Shown piece after piece: positions 42,237 to 52,747 of a stretch of 64,000 nt of DNA (positions within the stretch are counted from its first letter, which is position 1; each line of letters opens with the position of its first letter). The DNA lies in contig NZ_LQPZ01000013.1 in NCBI RefSeq assembly GCF_002102395.1, forward strand, positions 150,659 through 214,658. The letters run 5' to 3'. The notes below the pieces were generated by a model that worked only from the letters and a program-made list of their open reading frames with translations, did not search any database and had not been told where the DNA came from. The stretch comes from Mycolicibacillus trivialis (GTDB taxonomy: Bacteria; Actinomycetota; Actinomycetes; Mycobacteriales; Mycobacteriaceae). Position numbers and translations under genes: made by a program.

Positions 42237-43298
42237 GTGGGAAACCGGTTTGCCGACGCGCAGGTTCGCGCGGACGTGTCGCTGGCGGCGCTGACCACGC
42301 TGCGGGTCGGGCCGGTGGCGCGACGGTTCGTCACAGCGGCCACCGTCGACCAGATCGTCGCCGCCCTCACCGAACTCGACGCCGAGGACGGCCCCGCCCC
42401 GCTGGTGCTCGCCGGTGGGTCGAACCTGCTCATCGCCGACGAGCTGACCGACCTGACCGTCGTGCACCTGACCGCCGCCGACATCCACATCGACGGCAAC
42501 GTGCTACGGGCGCAGGCCGGCGCCGTCTGGGACGATGTGGTGGCCGCCAGCATCGCCGCCGGGCTCGGCGGGCTGGAGTGCCTGTCCGGGATCCCCGGCT
42601 CGGCCGGCGCCACCCCGGTGCAGAACGTCGGGGCTTACGGAGCCGAGGTCGCCGACACCATCACCGCGGTGCGTCTGCTCGACCGGCGCACCGGTGCCCT
42701 GGACTGGGTCGGCCCGGCCGCGCTGGACTTCGGCTACCGCACCAGCGTGCTCAAGTACTCCGACGCCCGCACGGTCGTCGAGGTCGAGTTCACCCTCGAC
42801 GCCGCCGGCCGCAGCGCGCCACTGCGCTACGGCGAACTGGCCACCGCGCTGGGGGCGGCCGCGGGCGACCGCGCCGAGCCCGCGGCGGTGCGGCGCGCGG
42901 TGCTCGCCCTGCGCGCCGGCAAGGGGATGGTGCTCGACCCCGCCGACCACGACACCTGGAGCGCCGGATCCTTCTTCACCAACCCGGTGGTCGCCGCCGA
43001 GGTCTACGACGACCTGGCCGCCGGTCACGACGGGCCGGTGCCGCACTACCCCGACCCGGGCGGGATCAAGCTGGCCGCCGGCTGGCTGGTCGAGCAGGCC
43101 GGGTTCGGCAAGGGCTACCCGCACCGCGACGACGCCCGGTGCCGGCTGTCGACCAAGCACGCGCTGGCGCTGACCAACCGGGGCGGCGCCTCGACCGCCG
43201 ACGTGTTGGCGCTGGCCCGCACCGTCCGCGACGGCGTCCGCGACCGGTTCGGCATCACCTTGGTGCCCGAGCCGGTGCTGGTCGGCTGCGCGTTGTGA
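42237..43298 (+). CDS. murB: UDP-N-acetylenolpyruvoylglucosamine reductase
   Basis: 353 residues from GTG 42237. FAD-binding domain [23 protein letters not shown] and [24 protein letters not shown], catalytic Ser in [11 protein letters not shown], and the final catalytic Glu in LVPEPVLVG. It makes UDP-MurNAc for peptidoglycan in the cytosol using NADPH. Length and motifs are normal for a type I MurB. It shares its neighbourhood with a cell-wall L,D-transpeptidase 55 bp downstream. Confidence 0.96.
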   Translation: MGNRFADAQVRADVSLAALTTLRVGPVARRFVTAATVDQIVAALTELDAEDGPAPLVLAGGSNLLIADELTDLTVVHLTAADIHIDGNVLRAQAGAVWDDVVAASIAAGLGGLECLSGIPGSAGATPVQNVGAYGAEVADTITAVRLLDRRTGALDWVGPAALDFGYRTSVLKYSDARTVVEVEFTLDAAGRSAPLRYGELATALGAAAGDRAEPAAVRRAVLALRAGKGMVLDPADHDTWSAGSFFTNPVVAAEVYDDLAAGHDGPVPHYPDPGGIKLAAGWLVEQAGFGKGYPHRDDARCRLSTKHALALTNRGGASTADVLALARTVRDGVRDRFGITLVPEPVLVGCAL

Positions 43299-43353
43299 CG
43301 GCTGTGGTCTCGGCGCCGGGCGCCCCCGCCACGTGCCGGTATCGTTAGCCGGC

Positions 43354-44685
43354 GTGAACGCGGCCGACGACCTTCCGGCGATCACCCGGCGCCGGGCGCT
43401 GGGTGCGCTGGCCGTCGGGCTCGTGGCGCCGGCCGCGCTGGCCGCCTGCTCACGCAGCAGCGACCCGGCCTCCCAGGCGGCGCAGCAGCCCGAGCCCACG
43501 CTGGTCTTCACCCCGGAGTCCGACGCCACCGACATCCTGCCGACCGCGCCGGTCAGCGCCGAGGTCCGCGACGGGTGGTTCCAGAAGGTGTCGTTGACCA
43601 ACGCCGACGGCAAAACCGTCGCCGGGGTCCTCAACCGGGAGCGCACCGTCTTCACCGTCACCGAGCCGCTCGGCTATTCGGCGACCTACACCTGGGCCGG
43701 TTCGGTGGTCGGCCGCGACGGCAACGCCGTCCCGGTGCGCGGCGAGTTCCGCACCGTGGACCCGACCCGGGTGGTCGACGGCGGATTCCAGCTGGCCGAC
43801 GGGCAGACGGTCGGGGTGGCCGCGCCGGTGATCATCCAGTTCGACGCCCCGATCGCCGACAAGGCCGCCGTCGAACGCGCATTGACGGTCACCACCGACC
43901 CGCCGGTGGAGGGCGCCTGGGCGTGGCTGCCCGACGAGGTGCAGGGATCCCGGGTGCACTGGCGCACCCGGGAGTACTACCCGGCGGGCACCACCGTCAA
44001 CGTCGACGCCAAGCTCTACGGGCTGGCGTTCGGGGAGGGCGCCTACGGCGCCCAGGACATGAGCCTGCACTTCCAGATCGGGCGCCGGCAGGTCGTCCGC
44101 GCGCACGCGCCGTCGCACCGCATCCAGGTGATCACCGACGCCGGGGTGATCATGGACTTCCCGTGCAGCTACGGCGAGGCCGACGAGCCGCGCAACGTCA
44201 CCCGCAGCGGAATCCACGTGGTCACCGAGAAGTACGAGGACTTCTGGATGTCCAACCCGGCCGCCGGCTACGAGAACATCCACGAACGCTGGGCGGTGCG
44301 CATCTCCAACAACGGCGAGTTCATCCACGCCAACCCGGCGAGCTCCGGCGCCCAGGGCAACACCAACGTCACCAACGGTTGCATCAACCTGTCCGACGGC
44401 GACGCCCAGCAGTACTTCGCCAGCGCGATCTACGGCGACCCGGTGGAGGTCACCGGCACCAGCATCGAGCTGTCCTACGCTGACGGCGACCTGTGGGATT
44501 GGGCGGTGGACTGGGACACCTGGCTGTCGATGTCGGCGCTGCCGGCTCCGGCGGGGGAGACCCCGGCGCCCACGTCCTTCCCGGAGACCGCACCGGCCAC
44601 CCCGACCGACGCCCCGACCCTGTCGGGCACCCCCACCACGACGCCGTCGCCGACGACCTCGGCTAGTCCGGCGCCCGGCGGTTGA
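43354..44685 (+). CDS. lprQ: Lipoprotein L,D-transpeptidase (LprQ/Ldt-type)
   Basis: 443 residues from GTG 43354. The signal sequence has a twin-arginine-like TRRRALGAL and a lipobox ending LAAC with lipidated Cys32. Two Ig-like domains (about 45-245) precede the YkuD catalytic domain (about 245-375) with [29 protein letters not shown], containing the active His and Cys. The C-terminus is Pro/Thr-rich. These enzymes form 3->3 peptidoglycan cross-links outside the membrane. By order it corresponds to Rv0483. Confidence 0.93.
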   Translation: MNAADDLPAITRRRALGALAVGLVAPAALAACSRSSDPASQAAQQPEPTLVFTPESDATDILPTAPVSAEVRDGWFQKVSLTNADGKTVAGVLNRERTVFTVTEPLGYSATYTWAGSVVGRDGNAVPVRGEFRTVDPTRVVDGGFQLADGQTVGVAAPVIIQFDAPIADKAAVERALTVTTDPPVEGAWAWLPDEVQGSRVHWRTREYYPAGTTVNVDAKLYGLAFGEGAYGAQDMSLHFQIGRRQVVRAHAPSHRIQVITDAGVIMDFPCSYGEADEPRNVTRSGIHVVTEKYEDFWMSNPAAGYENIHERWAVRISNNGEFIHANPASSGAQGNTNVTNGCINLSDGDAQQYFASAIYGDPVEVTGTSIELSYADGDLWDWAVDWDTWLSMSALPAPAGETPAPTSFPETAPATPTDAPTLSGTPTTTPSPTTSASPAPGG

Positions 44686-45421
44686 ACCGGGTCGCCGAGG
44701 CCTGGTCGCGTGGCCGGATCACCACCTGATCGATGTCCACGTGCGGGGGCCGCGACGCCACGAACCCGATCACCTCGGCGATGTCGGCGGCGACCAGTGG
44801 GGTGAGCCCGGCATAGACGGTGTCGGCGCGCTCCCGGTCACCGGCGAAGCGCACCAGGGAGAACTCGGTCTCCACCATGCCGGGCGCGATTTCGGTGAGC
44901 CGCACCGGTTTACCGAGCAGTTCACCGCGCAGAGTGCGGTGCAACACGCTCTGGGCGTGTTTGGCGGCGGTGTAGCCGGCACCGCCGTCGTAGATCTCGA
45001 ACGCCGCGATCGAGGTGACCGTGACGATCAGCCCGTCGCCGGAGGCCACCAGCTTGGGCAGCAGCGCGCGGGTCACCCGCAGCGTGCCGACGACGTTGGT
45101 CTCCCACATCCAGCGCCAGTTCTCCAACTCGGCGTCGGCGACCGGCTCGAGGCCCTTGGCCCCGCCGGCATTGTTGACCAGGACATCGACCCGTGGAAGG
45201 CGTTCGGCGAGCGCCTCGACCGCGGCCGGGTCGGTGACGTCTGCGGCGATCGCGGTGCCGCCGATCTCCTCGGTCAGCGCAGCGATCCGGTCGGATCGGC
45301 GCGCCACCGCCACCACGTGGAAGTCCTGGCCGGCAAGGGTTCTCGCGGTCGCCGCACCGATGCCGGAACTGGCACCGGTTACCACCGCCACCCGTCGGTC
45401 TGCCGCAGTCACGGAGCTCAC
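44663..45421 (-). CDS. Short-chain dehydrogenase/reductase (Rv0484c-like)
   Basis: 252 residues from GTG 45421 (GTG 45412 is also possible). Classical [25 protein letters not shown] for NAD(P), DVLVNNAGG, the catalytic Ser in [15 protein letters not shown] and YTAAKHAQS with the Tyr-X-X-X-Lys pair. Substrate unknown. It overlaps the end of lprQ by 23 bp and is divergent from the ROK regulator. Confidence 0.92.
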   Translation of the reverse strand: MSSVTAADRRVAVVTGASSGIGAATARTLAGQDFHVVAVARRSDRIAALTEEIGGTAIAADVTDPAAVEALAERLPRVDVLVNNAGGAKGLEPVADAELENWRWMWETNVVGTLRVTRALLPKLVASGDGLIVTVTSIAAFEIYDGGAGYTAAKHAQSVLHRTLRGELLGKPVRLTEIAPGMVETEFSLVRFAGDRERADTVYAGLTPLVAADIAEVIGFVASRPPHVDIDQVVIRPRDQASATRFNRRAPD

Positions 45422-45655
45422 TGTAATCCGGCGGCCGGCCCGCCGCGGTGGCCCACGTTGCGGCCCGACTGCCGGGCGCGCTAAATTCACGCTGTGATCT
45501 GGAGTACTCGGTGGCTGGTGGCGTCGGCGTGTCGCGCCGCTGCCTGCGCGTGTTGTCGCCGCGCAACGCGCCGCCCCTGATCTCGGTTCGTCGAGCCCAC
45601 GGTGCGGCCCGCAGCGGCCCAAGCCCCGATGGACCTCGAGCCCAAGGACTCCCCG

Positions 45656-46876
45656 ATGACCAGCACCCTTTCCACCGCCTCACCCACCCGGCGACGCCAT
45701 TCGGTGGTGGCACCCGCCCTGCACGTCAGTGACGCCGCCGCCGCGACGGTGTTCCGCATCGTGCGCCGGCGCGGCCCGCTGGCCCGCGACGAGATCACCG
45801 CGGCCAGCGCGCTGAGCACCGCCACCGTCAACCGCCAGGTCAGCGCCCTGATCGCCGCCGGCCTGCTGCGCGAGCGCGCAGACCTGACCGTCAGCGGCGC
45901 CATCGGCCGGCCCCGGGTGCCGGTCGAGGTCAACGACAAGCCGTTCCTGACCCTGGGCGTCCACATCGGTGCGGCCACCACCAGCATCGTGGCGACCGAT
46001 CTGCGGGGCCGCACCCTGGACGCGGTGGAGACGGCCACACCGCGCGGCGACCAGTCCACCGCGCTGGCCGCCCTGGCCGGCAGCGCCCGCCGCTACCTGA
46101 GCCGGTGGAGCCGACGCCGCCCACTGTGGGTCGGGGTCGCCATCGGTGGCGTCGTCGACAGCGCCACCGGACGCGTCGACCACCCGCGGCTCGGCTGGCG
46201 GCAGGCCCCGGTCGGTCCGGCCCTCGCCGACGCCCTCGACTTGCCGGTATCGGTGGCCTCCCACGTCGACGCGATGGCCGGCGCCGAACTGCTGCTGGGG
46301 CGCCGCCAGCCGGCGTCGTCGTCCTCGACCAGCCTGTACGTCTACGCCCGCGAAACGGTGGGCTACGCGCTGACGATCGGCGGGCGGGTGCACACCCCGG
46401 TGGCCGGGCCGGGAACCATCGCCGGCCTACCGGTGGTCTCCGAACCGCTCGGCGGCACCGGGCGGCTGGAGACCACCGTCTCCGACGCAGCGGTGATCGC
46501 CGCGGCCCGCCGACTGCAGCTCGTCCCGGCCGGCGGAAACGCGCCGCTCACCGCGCTGTTGCGCGCCGCGCGCGGCGGCGACCGGGCGGCCGCCGATCTG
46601 CTGGCCGAGCGGGCCCGGGTGCTCGGCGAGGCGGTCGCGCTGCTGCGCGACCTGCTCAATCCCGACGACCTGGTGGTCGGCGGGCAGGCCTTCACCGAGC
46701 ACCCCGAGGGCATGGCCCGGCTCCAGCAGGCGTTCGCCGAGCGGTCGATGCTGCCCCCGCGGCTGATCCGGATCACCGCGTTCGGCAACAAGGTGCAGGA
46801 GGCCGGCGCCGGGGTGGTCTCGCTCAGCGGGCTGTACGCGGATCCGCTGGCCGCGATCCGCCGCACAGCCGCCTGA
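45656..46876 (+). CDS. ROK-family transcriptional regulator (Rv0485-like)
   Basis: 406 residues from ATG 45656, with AAGGA at 45643-45647; ATG 45629 is an alternative. An N-terminal winged helix (AATVFRIVRRRGPLARDEITAASALSTATVNRQVSALIAAGLL, about 25-75) is followed by a ROK kinase-like domain (LGVHIGAATTSIVATDLRGR ... VGVAIGGVVDSATGRVDHPRLGW). The usual ROK metal-binding Cys cluster is not obvious. M. tuberculosis Rv0485 has been linked to control of a pe/ppe pair. It precedes mshA by 45 bp. Confidence 0.88.
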   Translation: MTSTLSTASPTRRRHSVVAPALHVSDAAAATVFRIVRRRGPLARDEITAASALSTATVNRQVSALIAAGLLRERADLTVSGAIGRPRVPVEVNDKPFLTLGVHIGAATTSIVATDLRGRTLDAVETATPRGDQSTALAALAGSARRYLSRWSRRRPLWVGVAIGGVVDSATGRVDHPRLGWRQAPVGPALADALDLPVSVASHVDAMAGAELLLGRRQPASSSSTSLYVYARETVGYALTIGGRVHTPVAGPGTIAGLPVVSEPLGGTGRLETTVSDAAVIAAARRLQLVPAGGNAPLTALLRAARGGDRAAADLLAERARVLGEAVALLRDLLNPDDLVVGGQAFTEHPEGMARLQQAFAERSMLPPRLIRITAFGNKVQEAGAGVVSLSGLYADPLAAIRRTAA

Positions 46877-46921
46877 CATGCGGTGTCGGGGCCGATCCGG
46901 CCGAACTGTAAAGATGGCAGG

Positions 46922-48262
46922 GTGCGGCGCGGCGAAACGACCCACTCCGGCGATGCGGTGACACCGCTGCGCCGGGTGGCGGTGCTGGCGGTGCACACCT
47001 CGCCGCTGGCCCAGCCCGGCACCGGCGACGCCGGCGGAATGAACGTCTACGTGCTGCAGACCGCCCTGCACCTGGCCCGCCGCGGTGTCGAGGTGGAGAT
47101 CTTCACCCGCGCCACCTCCTCGGCCGACCCGCCGACGGTGACCGTCGCACCCGGGGTGGTGGTGCGCAACGTGGTGGCCGGGCCGTTCGAGGGGCTGAAC
47201 AAATACGATCTGCCCACCCAGCTCTGCGCGTTCGCGGCCGGGGTGTTGCGCGCCGAAGCCGCCCACGAACCGGGCTACTACGACATCGTGCACTCCCACT
47301 ACTGGCTCTCCGGACAGGTCGGCTGGCTGGCCCGGGACCGCTGGGCGGTGCCGCTGGTGCACACCGCCCACACCCTGGCCGCGGTCAAGAACGCCGCCCT
47401 GGCCGACGGCGACGTGCCCGAACCGCCGCTGCGGGCCGTCGGTGAGCAGCAGGTCGTCGACGAGGCCGACCGGCTCATCGTCAACACCGACGTCGAGGCC
47501 GATCAGCTGGTGGCCAACTACGGCGCCGAACCGGGCCGCATCGACGTGGTGCACCCCGGCGTCGACCTCGAGGTGTTCCGCCCCGGCGACCGCGGCGCCG
47601 CCCGCGCGCGCCTGGGTCTGGATCCGGGGGAGCCGGTCGTGGCGTTCGTCGGCCGGATCCAGCCGCTGAAAGCCCCCGACATTCTGCTGCGCGCGGCGGC
47701 GAAACTGCCCGGGGTGCGGGTGGTGATCGCCGGCGGCCCGTCGGGCACCCCGCTGGCCACCCCCAACGGGCTGGCCGGACTGGCCGAGGACCTCGACATC
47801 AGCGACCGGGTGACGTTCCTGCCGCCGCAGTCCCGCGACGAGCTCGCCGAACTGTTCCGCGCCGCCGACGTCGTCGCCGTCCCCAGCTACTCCGAATCCT
47901 TCGGCCTGGTGGCGGTGGAGGCGCAGGCCTGCGGCACCCCGGTGGCGGCGGCCGCGGTCGGCGGCCTGCCGGTCGCGGTGCGCGACGGCGTCAGCGGCAC
48001 CCTGGTCGACGGGCACGACGTGCCGCGGTGGGCCGACGCACTCGACGATCTGCTGGCCCGCAGCCGCGGCTCGCAGGCCGCGCAACTGCACACCGCCGCC
48101 GCCGAGCACGCGGCGCTGTTCTCCTGGGGGCACACCGTGGACACCCTGCTGGCCAGCTACCAGCGCGCGATCACCGACTACCGGCGCCGCCGCACCGCCC
48201 GGGACCGGGCTTCGCTGTGGCGCGGGCGGCGCTTCACCGCCCGCCGGGGGGTGCGCTCATGA
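46922..48262 (+). CDS. mshA: D-inositol-3-phosphate glycosyltransferase
   Basis: 446 residues from GTG 46922 (GTG 46883 would extend by 13 residues). GT4 family: [43 protein letters not shown] at the N-terminus, [37 protein letters not shown] for UDP-GlcNAc binding, and [21 protein letters not shown] with the EX7E motif. It starts mycothiol synthesis from UDP-GlcNAc and inositol-3-phosphate in the cytosol. Its stop overlaps the next start (ATGA). Confidence 0.97.
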   Translation: MRRGETTHSGDAVTPLRRVAVLAVHTSPLAQPGTGDAGGMNVYVLQTALHLARRGVEVEIFTRATSSADPPTVTVAPGVVVRNVVAGPFEGLNKYDLPTQLCAFAAGVLRAEAAHEPGYYDIVHSHYWLSGQVGWLARDRWAVPLVHTAHTLAAVKNAALADGDVPEPPLRAVGEQQVVDEADRLIVNTDVEADQLVANYGAEPGRIDVVHPGVDLEVFRPGDRGAARARLGLDPGEPVVAFVGRIQPLKAPDILLRAAAKLPGVRVVIAGGPSGTPLATPNGLAGLAEDLDISDRVTFLPPQSRDELAELFRAADVVAVPSYSESFGLVAVEAQACGTPVAAAAVGGLPVAVRDGVSGTLVDGHDVPRWADALDDLLARSRGSQAAQLHTAAAEHAALFSWGHTVDTLLASYQRAITDYRRRRTARDRASLWRGRRFTARRGVRS

Positions 48263-48780
48263 GCGAGCAGGTGCGCCGGATCATCGAGGACACCCTGCAG
48301 GCCGCCGACCTGACCTACTCCCACCACCCCGGCGCCCACGGCGGGCTGCCCGGCCTCATCGTCGAACTCCCGGGGGAGCGCAAGCTCACCACCAACACCT
48401 TCCTGAGCATCGGTGAGCACTCGGTGCGGGTGGAGGCCTTCGTGTGCCGCCAACCGGATGAGAACCACCAGGGCGTCTACCGGTTCCTGCTCAAACGCAA
48501 CCGCCGCCTCTACGGGGTGGCCTACACCCTGGACAACCTCGGCGACATCTATCTGGTGGGCCGGATGGCGCTGGAGTCGGTGACCGCCGACGAGATCGAC
48601 CGGGTGCTCGGCCAGGTGCTCGAGGCCGTCGACTTCGACTTCAACACCCTGCTGGAGCTGGGCTTCCGGTCCTCGATCGAGAAGGAGTGGGCCTGGCGGG
48701 TGGAGCGCGGTGAATCGCTGAAGAACCTGCGCGCCTTCGAGCACCTGATCGACGACGACGGGTCGTCCGACCGGTCGTGA
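48259..48780 (+). CDS. YbjN-domain protein (Rv0487-like)
   Basis: 173 residues from ATG 48259, coupled to msh[99 protein letters not shown] is a YbjN/type III secretion chaperone-like fold. YbjN proteins are often multicopy suppressors or stress factors; no enzyme motif. Ends 13 bp before gpmA. Confidence 0.88.
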   Translation: MSEQVRRIIEDTLQAADLTYSHHPGAHGGLPGLIVELPGERKLTTNTFLSIGEHSVRVEAFVCRQPDENHQGVYRFLLKRNRRLYGVAYTLDNLGDIYLVGRMALESVTADEIDRVLGQVLEAVDFDFNTLLELGFRSSIEKEWAWRVERGESLKNLRAFEHLIDDDGSSDRS

Positions 48781-48793
48781 GAGACTGACCGGC

Positions 48794-49543
48794 ATGGGAG
48801 CATCGGGCACGCTGGTACTGCTGCGACACGGCGAGAGCGAGTGGAACGCACGCAATCTGTTCACCGGATGGGTGGACGTCGAACTCACCGACAAGGGCCG
48901 GGCCGAGGCGGCCCGCGCCGGTGAATTGCTGGTCGAACACGACCTGCTGCCCGACATCCTGTACACCTCGCTGCTGCGGCGGGCGATCATCTCCGCGCAG
49001 CTGGCGCTGGAGACCGCCGACCGGCTGTGGATCCCGGTGCGGCGTAGCTGGCGGCTGAACGAGCGGCACTACGGGGCGTTGCAGGGCCTGGACAAGGCGG
49101 CGACCAAGGAACGCTACGGCGAAGAGCAGTTCATGGCCTGGCGGCGCAGCTATGACACCCCGCCGCCGCCGATCGAGCCGGGCAGCGAGTACAGCCAGGA
49201 CACCGATGTGCGCTACGCCGACATCGGCGGCGGCCCGCGCAGCGAATGCCTGGCCAACGTGGTGGACCGGTTCCTGCCGTACTTCACCGACGTGATCATC
49301 CCCGACCTGCGGGTCGGCAAGACGGTGCTGATCGCGGCGCACGGCAACTCGCTGCGCGCGCTGGTGAAATACCTCGACGGCGTCTCCGATGAGGAGATCG
49401 TCGGCCTCAACATCCCGACCGGGATTCCGCTGCGCTACGACCTGGACGCCGACCTGAAACCCACCACGCCCGGCGGGGTGTACCTGGACCCCGACGCGGC
49501 GGCGGCCGGGGCTGCCGCCGTCGCCAGCCAGGGCGCCAAGTAG
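48794..49543 (+). CDS. gpmA: 2,3-bisphosphoglycerate-dependent phosphoglycerate mutase
   Basis: 249 residues. [27 protein letters not shown] contains the phosphorylated His; [30 protein letters not shown] and [17 protein letters not shown] complete the active site. It interconverts 3- and 2-phosphoglycerate in glycolysis/gluconeogenesis. It lies upstream of senX3 as in M. tuberculosis. Confidence 0.97.
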   Translation: MGASGTLVLLRHGESEWNARNLFTGWVDVELTDKGRAEAARAGELLVEHDLLPDILYTSLLRRAIISAQLALETADRLWIPVRRSWRLNERHYGALQGLDKAATKERYGEEQFMAWRRSYDTPPPPIEPGSEYSQDTDVRYADIGGGPRSECLANVVDRFLPYFTDVIIPDLRVGKTVLIAAHGNSLRALVKYLDGVSDEEIVGLNIPTGIPLRYDLDADLKPTTPGGVYLDPDAAAAGAAAVASQGAK

Positions 49544-49569
49544 CCCAGCCGGATGTCGCCGCGCGGGGC

Positions 49570-49600
49570 GAACGGCGCGTGAACGGCGCCTGAACACCTG
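49570..49600 (+). promoter_or_regulatory. Candidate RegX3 box: three 11-bp-phased GAACGGCGC repeats
   Basis: GAACGGCGC at 49570 and 49581 and GAACACCTG at 49592 are spaced by exactly 11 bp, the geometry of PhoB/OmpR-family direct-repeat sites. A TACCAT -10-like hexamer at 49665-49670 lies 6 bp before the senX3 GTG, suggesting a leaderless transcript. Confidence 0.6.
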
Positions 49601-49676
49601 GTCTCCCGGGTGTGACGTCGCCGTCTTCGGCGGCTCGCGGCAGCGTCGCCCGCGGTCGGATCGCTACCATTCGGTC

Positions 49677-50879
49677 GTGTCCGCGATGGTTGTCTCGCTG
49701 CTCGCCGCGGTGGCGGCGCTGCTGGTGCTGGCGGCGGGTGTCGGGATCGGGATGACCGCGGGCCCGCGCATCGTGGAACGCAGGCAGCGCTCGGCCGCCG
49801 AGCAGGCCGGCATCACGGTCTCGGAGATGCTGCAGCGCATCGTGGCGCTGGTGCCGCTGGGCACCGCGGTGGTCGACACCCACCGCGACGTGGTCTATCT
49901 CAACGACCGGGCCCGCGACCTGGGCCTGGTCCGCGACCGGCTGCTCGACGAGCGGGCCTGGCAGGCGGCGCAGGAAACGCTGGCCACCGGCGCCGACGTC
50001 GAATTCGACCTGTCGGCGGACAAGTCGGAACGGACCGGGCGCACCCGGCTGTCGGTGCGCGGCTACGCCCGGCTGCTCAGCGAGGAGGACAGCCGCTTCG
50101 CGGTGGTGTTCGTCGACGACCAGTCCGAGCAGGCCCGCATGGAAGCCAGCCGGCGCGACTTCGTCGCCAACGTCAGCCACGAGCTCAAGACCCCGGTCGG
50201 GGCGATGAGCCTGCTGGCCGAGGCCCTGCTGGCCTCCGCCGACGACCCCGAGACGGTGCGCCGCTTCGGGGAGAGGGTGCTGCTGGAAGCCAACCGGCTG
50301 GCCAGCATGGTCGGCGAGCTCATCGAGCTGTCCCGGCTGCAAGGGGCCGACCCGCTGCCCGACCTCGCCGCGGTCGACGTCGACCGGGTGGTCTCGGAGG
50401 CGATCTCGCGGCACAAGGTGGCCGCCGACACCGCCGACATCCAGATCAGCACCGACCCGCCCAGCGGGCTGCAGATGCTGGGCGACGAGACCCTGCTGGT
50501 CACCGCGGTGGCGAACCTGGTGTCCAACGCGATCGCCTATTCGTCGAACGGGTCCCCGGTGTCGATCAGCCGCCGCCGTCGCGGCGACACCATCGAGATC
50601 CTGGTCACCGACCGCGGCATCGGGATCTCCCGCAAGGACCAGGCGCGGGTGTTCGAACGGTTCTTCCGCGCCGACAAGGCGCGCTCCCGCTCCACCGGTG
50701 GGACCGGTCTGGGGTTGGCGATCGTCAAGCATGTCGCGGCCAACCACAACGGCAACATCCGGCTGTGGAGCCAACCGGGTACCGGGTCGACCTTCACGCT
50801 GGAGATCCCCGCCTACCGTGACCGCGGTACGCCGGCGACCGATAATCAGACAGACAGCTCGCAACGAGAGGAAGTGTGA
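49677..50879 (+). CDS. senX3: Sensor histidine kinase SenX3
   Basis: 400 residues from GTG 49677. One N-terminal membrane segment ([22 protein letters not shown]), a PAS-like domain (~45-145), HisKA with phospho-accepting His168 in [17 protein letters not shown], and a HATPase domain with N, G1 ([11 protein letters not shown]), F (RVFERFF) and G2 ([15 protein letters not shown]) boxes. It senses phosphate limitation with the Pst/PhoU system and phosphorylates RegX3. The MIRU repeats found between the two genes in M. tuberculosis are absent here. Confidence 0.97.
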   Translation: MSAMVVSLLAAVAALLVLAAGVGIGMTAGPRIVERRQRSAAEQAGITVSEMLQRIVALVPLGTAVVDTHRDVVYLNDRARDLGLVRDRLLDERAWQAAQETLATGADVEFDLSADKSERTGRTRLSVRGYARLLSEEDSRFAVVFVDDQSEQARMEASRRDFVANVSHELKTPVGAMSLLAEALLASADDPETVRRFGERVLLEANRLASMVGELIELSRLQGADPLPDLAAVDVDRVVSEAISRHKVAADTADIQISTDPPSGLQMLGDETLLVTAVANLVSNAIAYSSNGSPVSISRRRRGDTIEILVTDRGIGISRKDQARVFERFFRADKARSRSTGGTGLGLAIVKHVAANHNGNIRLWSQPGTGSTFTLEIPAYRDRGTPATDNQTDSSQREEV

Positions 50880-50884
50880 CATCG

Positions 50885-51565
50885 ATGAGCCGCGTGCTGA
50901 TCGTGGAGGATGAGGAGTCGCTGGCCGACCCGCTGGCGTTCCTACTGCGCAAGGAGGGGTTCGAGGCCACCGTGGTCAACGACGGTCCGTCCGCGTTGGC
51001 CGAATTCGACCGGGTCGGTGCCGACATCGTGCTGCTGGACCTGATGCTGCCGGGGATGAGCGGAACCGAGGTCTGCAGGCAACTGCGGGCCCGCTCGACG
51101 GTCCCGGTGATCATGGTGACCGCCCGCGACAGCGAGATCGACAAGGTCGTCGGTCTGGAACTCGGCGCCGATGACTACGTGACCAAGCCGTACTCCTCCC
51201 GGGAACTCATCGCGCGTATCCGGGCGGTGCTGCGCCGCGGCGGTGAGGACGACACCGTCGATGACGGCGTCCTGGAATCCGGCGGGGTGCGCATGGATGT
51301 CGAGCGCCACACCGTCACCGTCAACGGCGAACCGATCACCCTGCCGCTCAAGGAATTCGACCTGTTGGAGTACCTGATGCGAAACAGCGGCCGGGTGCTC
51401 ACCCGCGGCCAGCTCATCGACCGGGTGTGGGGCGCGGACTACGTCGGGGACACCAAGACCCTCGACGTGCACGTCAAGCGGTTGCGGTCGAAGATCGAGG
51501 CGGACCCGGCCAACCCGGTGCACCTGCTGACCGTGCGCGGGTTGGGCTACAAACTCGAAGGCTGA
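50885..51565 (+). CDS. regX3: Response regulator RegX3
   Basis: 226 residues from ATG 50885; GTG 50876, overlapping the senX3 stop, would add three residues. The receiver domain has VEDEE near the N-terminus, phosphorylated Asp52 in VLLDLMLPG and Lys in DDYVTKPYSS. The C-terminal OmpR-type winged helix (PLKEFDLLEYLMRNSGRVLTRGQLIDRVWGADYVGDTKTLDVHVKRLRSKIE) is complete. It controls phosphate-limitation genes and ESX-5 secretion in M. tuberculosis. A long inverted repeat follows at 51576. Confidence 0.97.
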   Translation: MSRVLIVEDEESLADPLAFLLRKEGFEATVVNDGPSALAEFDRVGADIVLLDLMLPGMSGTEVCRQLRARSTVPVIMVTARDSEIDKVVGLELGADDYVTKPYSSRELIARIRAVLRRGGEDDTVDDGVLESGGVRMDVERHTVTVNGEPITLPLKEFDLLEYLMRNSGRVLTRGQLIDRVWGADYVGDTKTLDVHVKRLRSKIEADPANPVHLLTVRGLGYKLEG

Positions 51566-51575
51566 CGCGTCCGCC

Positions 51576-51651
51576 CCCTGAAATCGACACCCATACCGGC
51601 AGATAGGCGCGTTATGGCCGGTTCAGGGCGAAAATCGTGTCGATTTCAGGG
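51576..51651. repeat. Inverted repeat with 15-bp perfect arms after regX3
   Basis: CCCTGAAATCGACAC (51576-51590) is the exact reverse complement of GTGTCGATTTCAGGG (51637-51651), with a 46-bp loop that contains a smaller ACCGGC/GCCGGT pair. It starts 10 bp after the regX3 stop. It may act as terminator or belong to a dispersed intergenic element. Confidence 0.7.
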
Positions 51652-51714
51652 CTACTCGGGCGCAATCGGGAAGGTGCGGCGCGGCATCGGGGCCGGCGAC
51701 CCGTACTGGCCAAA

Positions 51715-51730
51715 GACTGACGCATCAGTC
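51715..51730. promoter_or_regulatory. Palindrome GACTGA-N4-TCAGTC upstream of hydrolase gene
   Basis: GACTGA (51715-51720) and TCAGTC (51725-51730) flank CGCA, a 16-bp inverted repeat located 93 bp before the hydrolase start. Operator-like; regulator unknown. Confidence 0.4.
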
Positions 51731-51742
51731 ACACTAAGGGAG

Positions 51743-51760
51743 TGGTACGCGCAGGTACCA
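51743..51760. promoter_or_regulatory. Palindrome TGGTAC-N6-GTACCA, candidate TetR operator
   Basis: An 18-bp inverted repeat (TGGTAC GCGCAG GTACCA) 63 bp before the hydrolase start. It has the same GTAC-N6-GTAC layout as the site at 53792-53807 in front of the nearby TetR gene, which suggests one regulator for both promoters. Confidence 0.55.
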
Positions 51761-51822
51761 ACGCGGGCGGTTCCGGTCGCGGCACCGGGCCGCCGTCGGT
51801 GCCGACTGGAGGGACTGTCACC

Positions 51823-52716
51823 ATGACCAATCCGATCGCCGGATCGACCAACGGGACGTCACCGGCGCCGATGTACCCGCCGGTGCGGCGGATGCGGTTC
51901 CGATTCGGCGAGCCCAAACCGATGAACCGCCACTTCGTCGAGGGCGACATCGTGCTCAGTCATCTGGTGGCGGTGCTGTCCGGGGCCTTCCCACCCGGCG
52001 AGGAGTCCTTCATCCGGTCGGTCCGCCGGTTCTCCGACCAGGTGACCGACCCGGAACTGAAGAAGCGGGTGGCCGGTTTCATCGGGCAGGAGTCGGTGCA
52101 CGGTCAAGAGCACCGCCGTCTCAACGAGAAGCTCATCGCGATGGGCTACCGCTACGTGCGGGTCTACACCTTTCCCAAGGACAGCCGCAGGCAGCGGATC
52201 GTGGAGCGCATCGAGCGGGCGATGCCGGGATATGTTCACCTCGCCGCGACCGCCGCTGCCGAGCACTACACCGCCACCCTGGCCGAGCGGGTGCTCTCCA
52301 GCGAGCAGGTGCAGGCTATCTCCGGGGACCCCGAAGTGTGGCACCTGCTGAATTGGCATGCGGTGGAAGAATTGGAGCACAAGTCGGTCGCCTTCGACGT
52401 CTACCGCGCGGTCGGCGGACCGGAGTGGATCCGCATCGCGGTGATGGCGGTCATCTACGCCCTCACCGTGCCCATGGTGACCATGGAAGTGCTCGCCTCG
52501 ATGGCCACCGACCGCACGGCATGGCGGCCGATCACGGTGGCGCGCCAGTTCCGTGAGCTGTACACCGGTCCGCTGGCCAGGGGAATGCTGGCAAAGTTGC
52601 GGGTGTACCTGCGGCCGGGGTTCCACCCCGACGACGTGGACACCGACGCGCTGGTCCAGCGGTGGCGGGAGCAGTTGTTCAGCGCCGACGGTGAGCTGGT
52701 CGGGCACCTGCAGTGA
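51823..52716 (+). CDS. Predicted metal-dependent hydrolase (PF10118-type)
   Basis: 297 residues from ATG 51823, with GGAGGG at 51808-51813. MRFRFGEPKPMNRHFVEGDIVLSHLVAVLSGAFPPGEESFIRSVRRF and IGQESVHGQEHRRLNEKL match the family of ferritin-like 'metal-dependent hydrolases'; metal ligands are probably Glu in GEESF, the E-H residues in GQESVHGQEH, and HAVEELEHKSVAFDVY. A central hydrophobic pair lies at about 200-225. True activity is not established; a lipid-related oxygenase role is possible. It is upstream of the MpaB-type gene. Confidence 0.8.
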   Translation: MTNPIAGSTNGTSPAPMYPPVRRMRFRFGEPKPMNRHFVEGDIVLSHLVAVLSGAFPPGEESFIRSVRRFSDQVTDPELKKRVAGFIGQESVHGQEHRRLNEKLIAMGYRYVRVYTFPKDSRRQRIVERIERAMPGYVHLAATAAAEHYTATLAERVLSSEQVQAISGDPEVWHLLNWHAVEELEHKSVAFDVYRAVGGPEWIRIAVMAVIYALTVPMVTMEVLASMATDRTAWRPITVARQFRELYTGPLARGMLAKLRVYLRPGFHPDDVDTDALVQRWREQLFSADGELVGHLQ

Positions 52717-52747
52717 CCTGGGCCGGCCGGCGCGGTCGAGACGAGCC

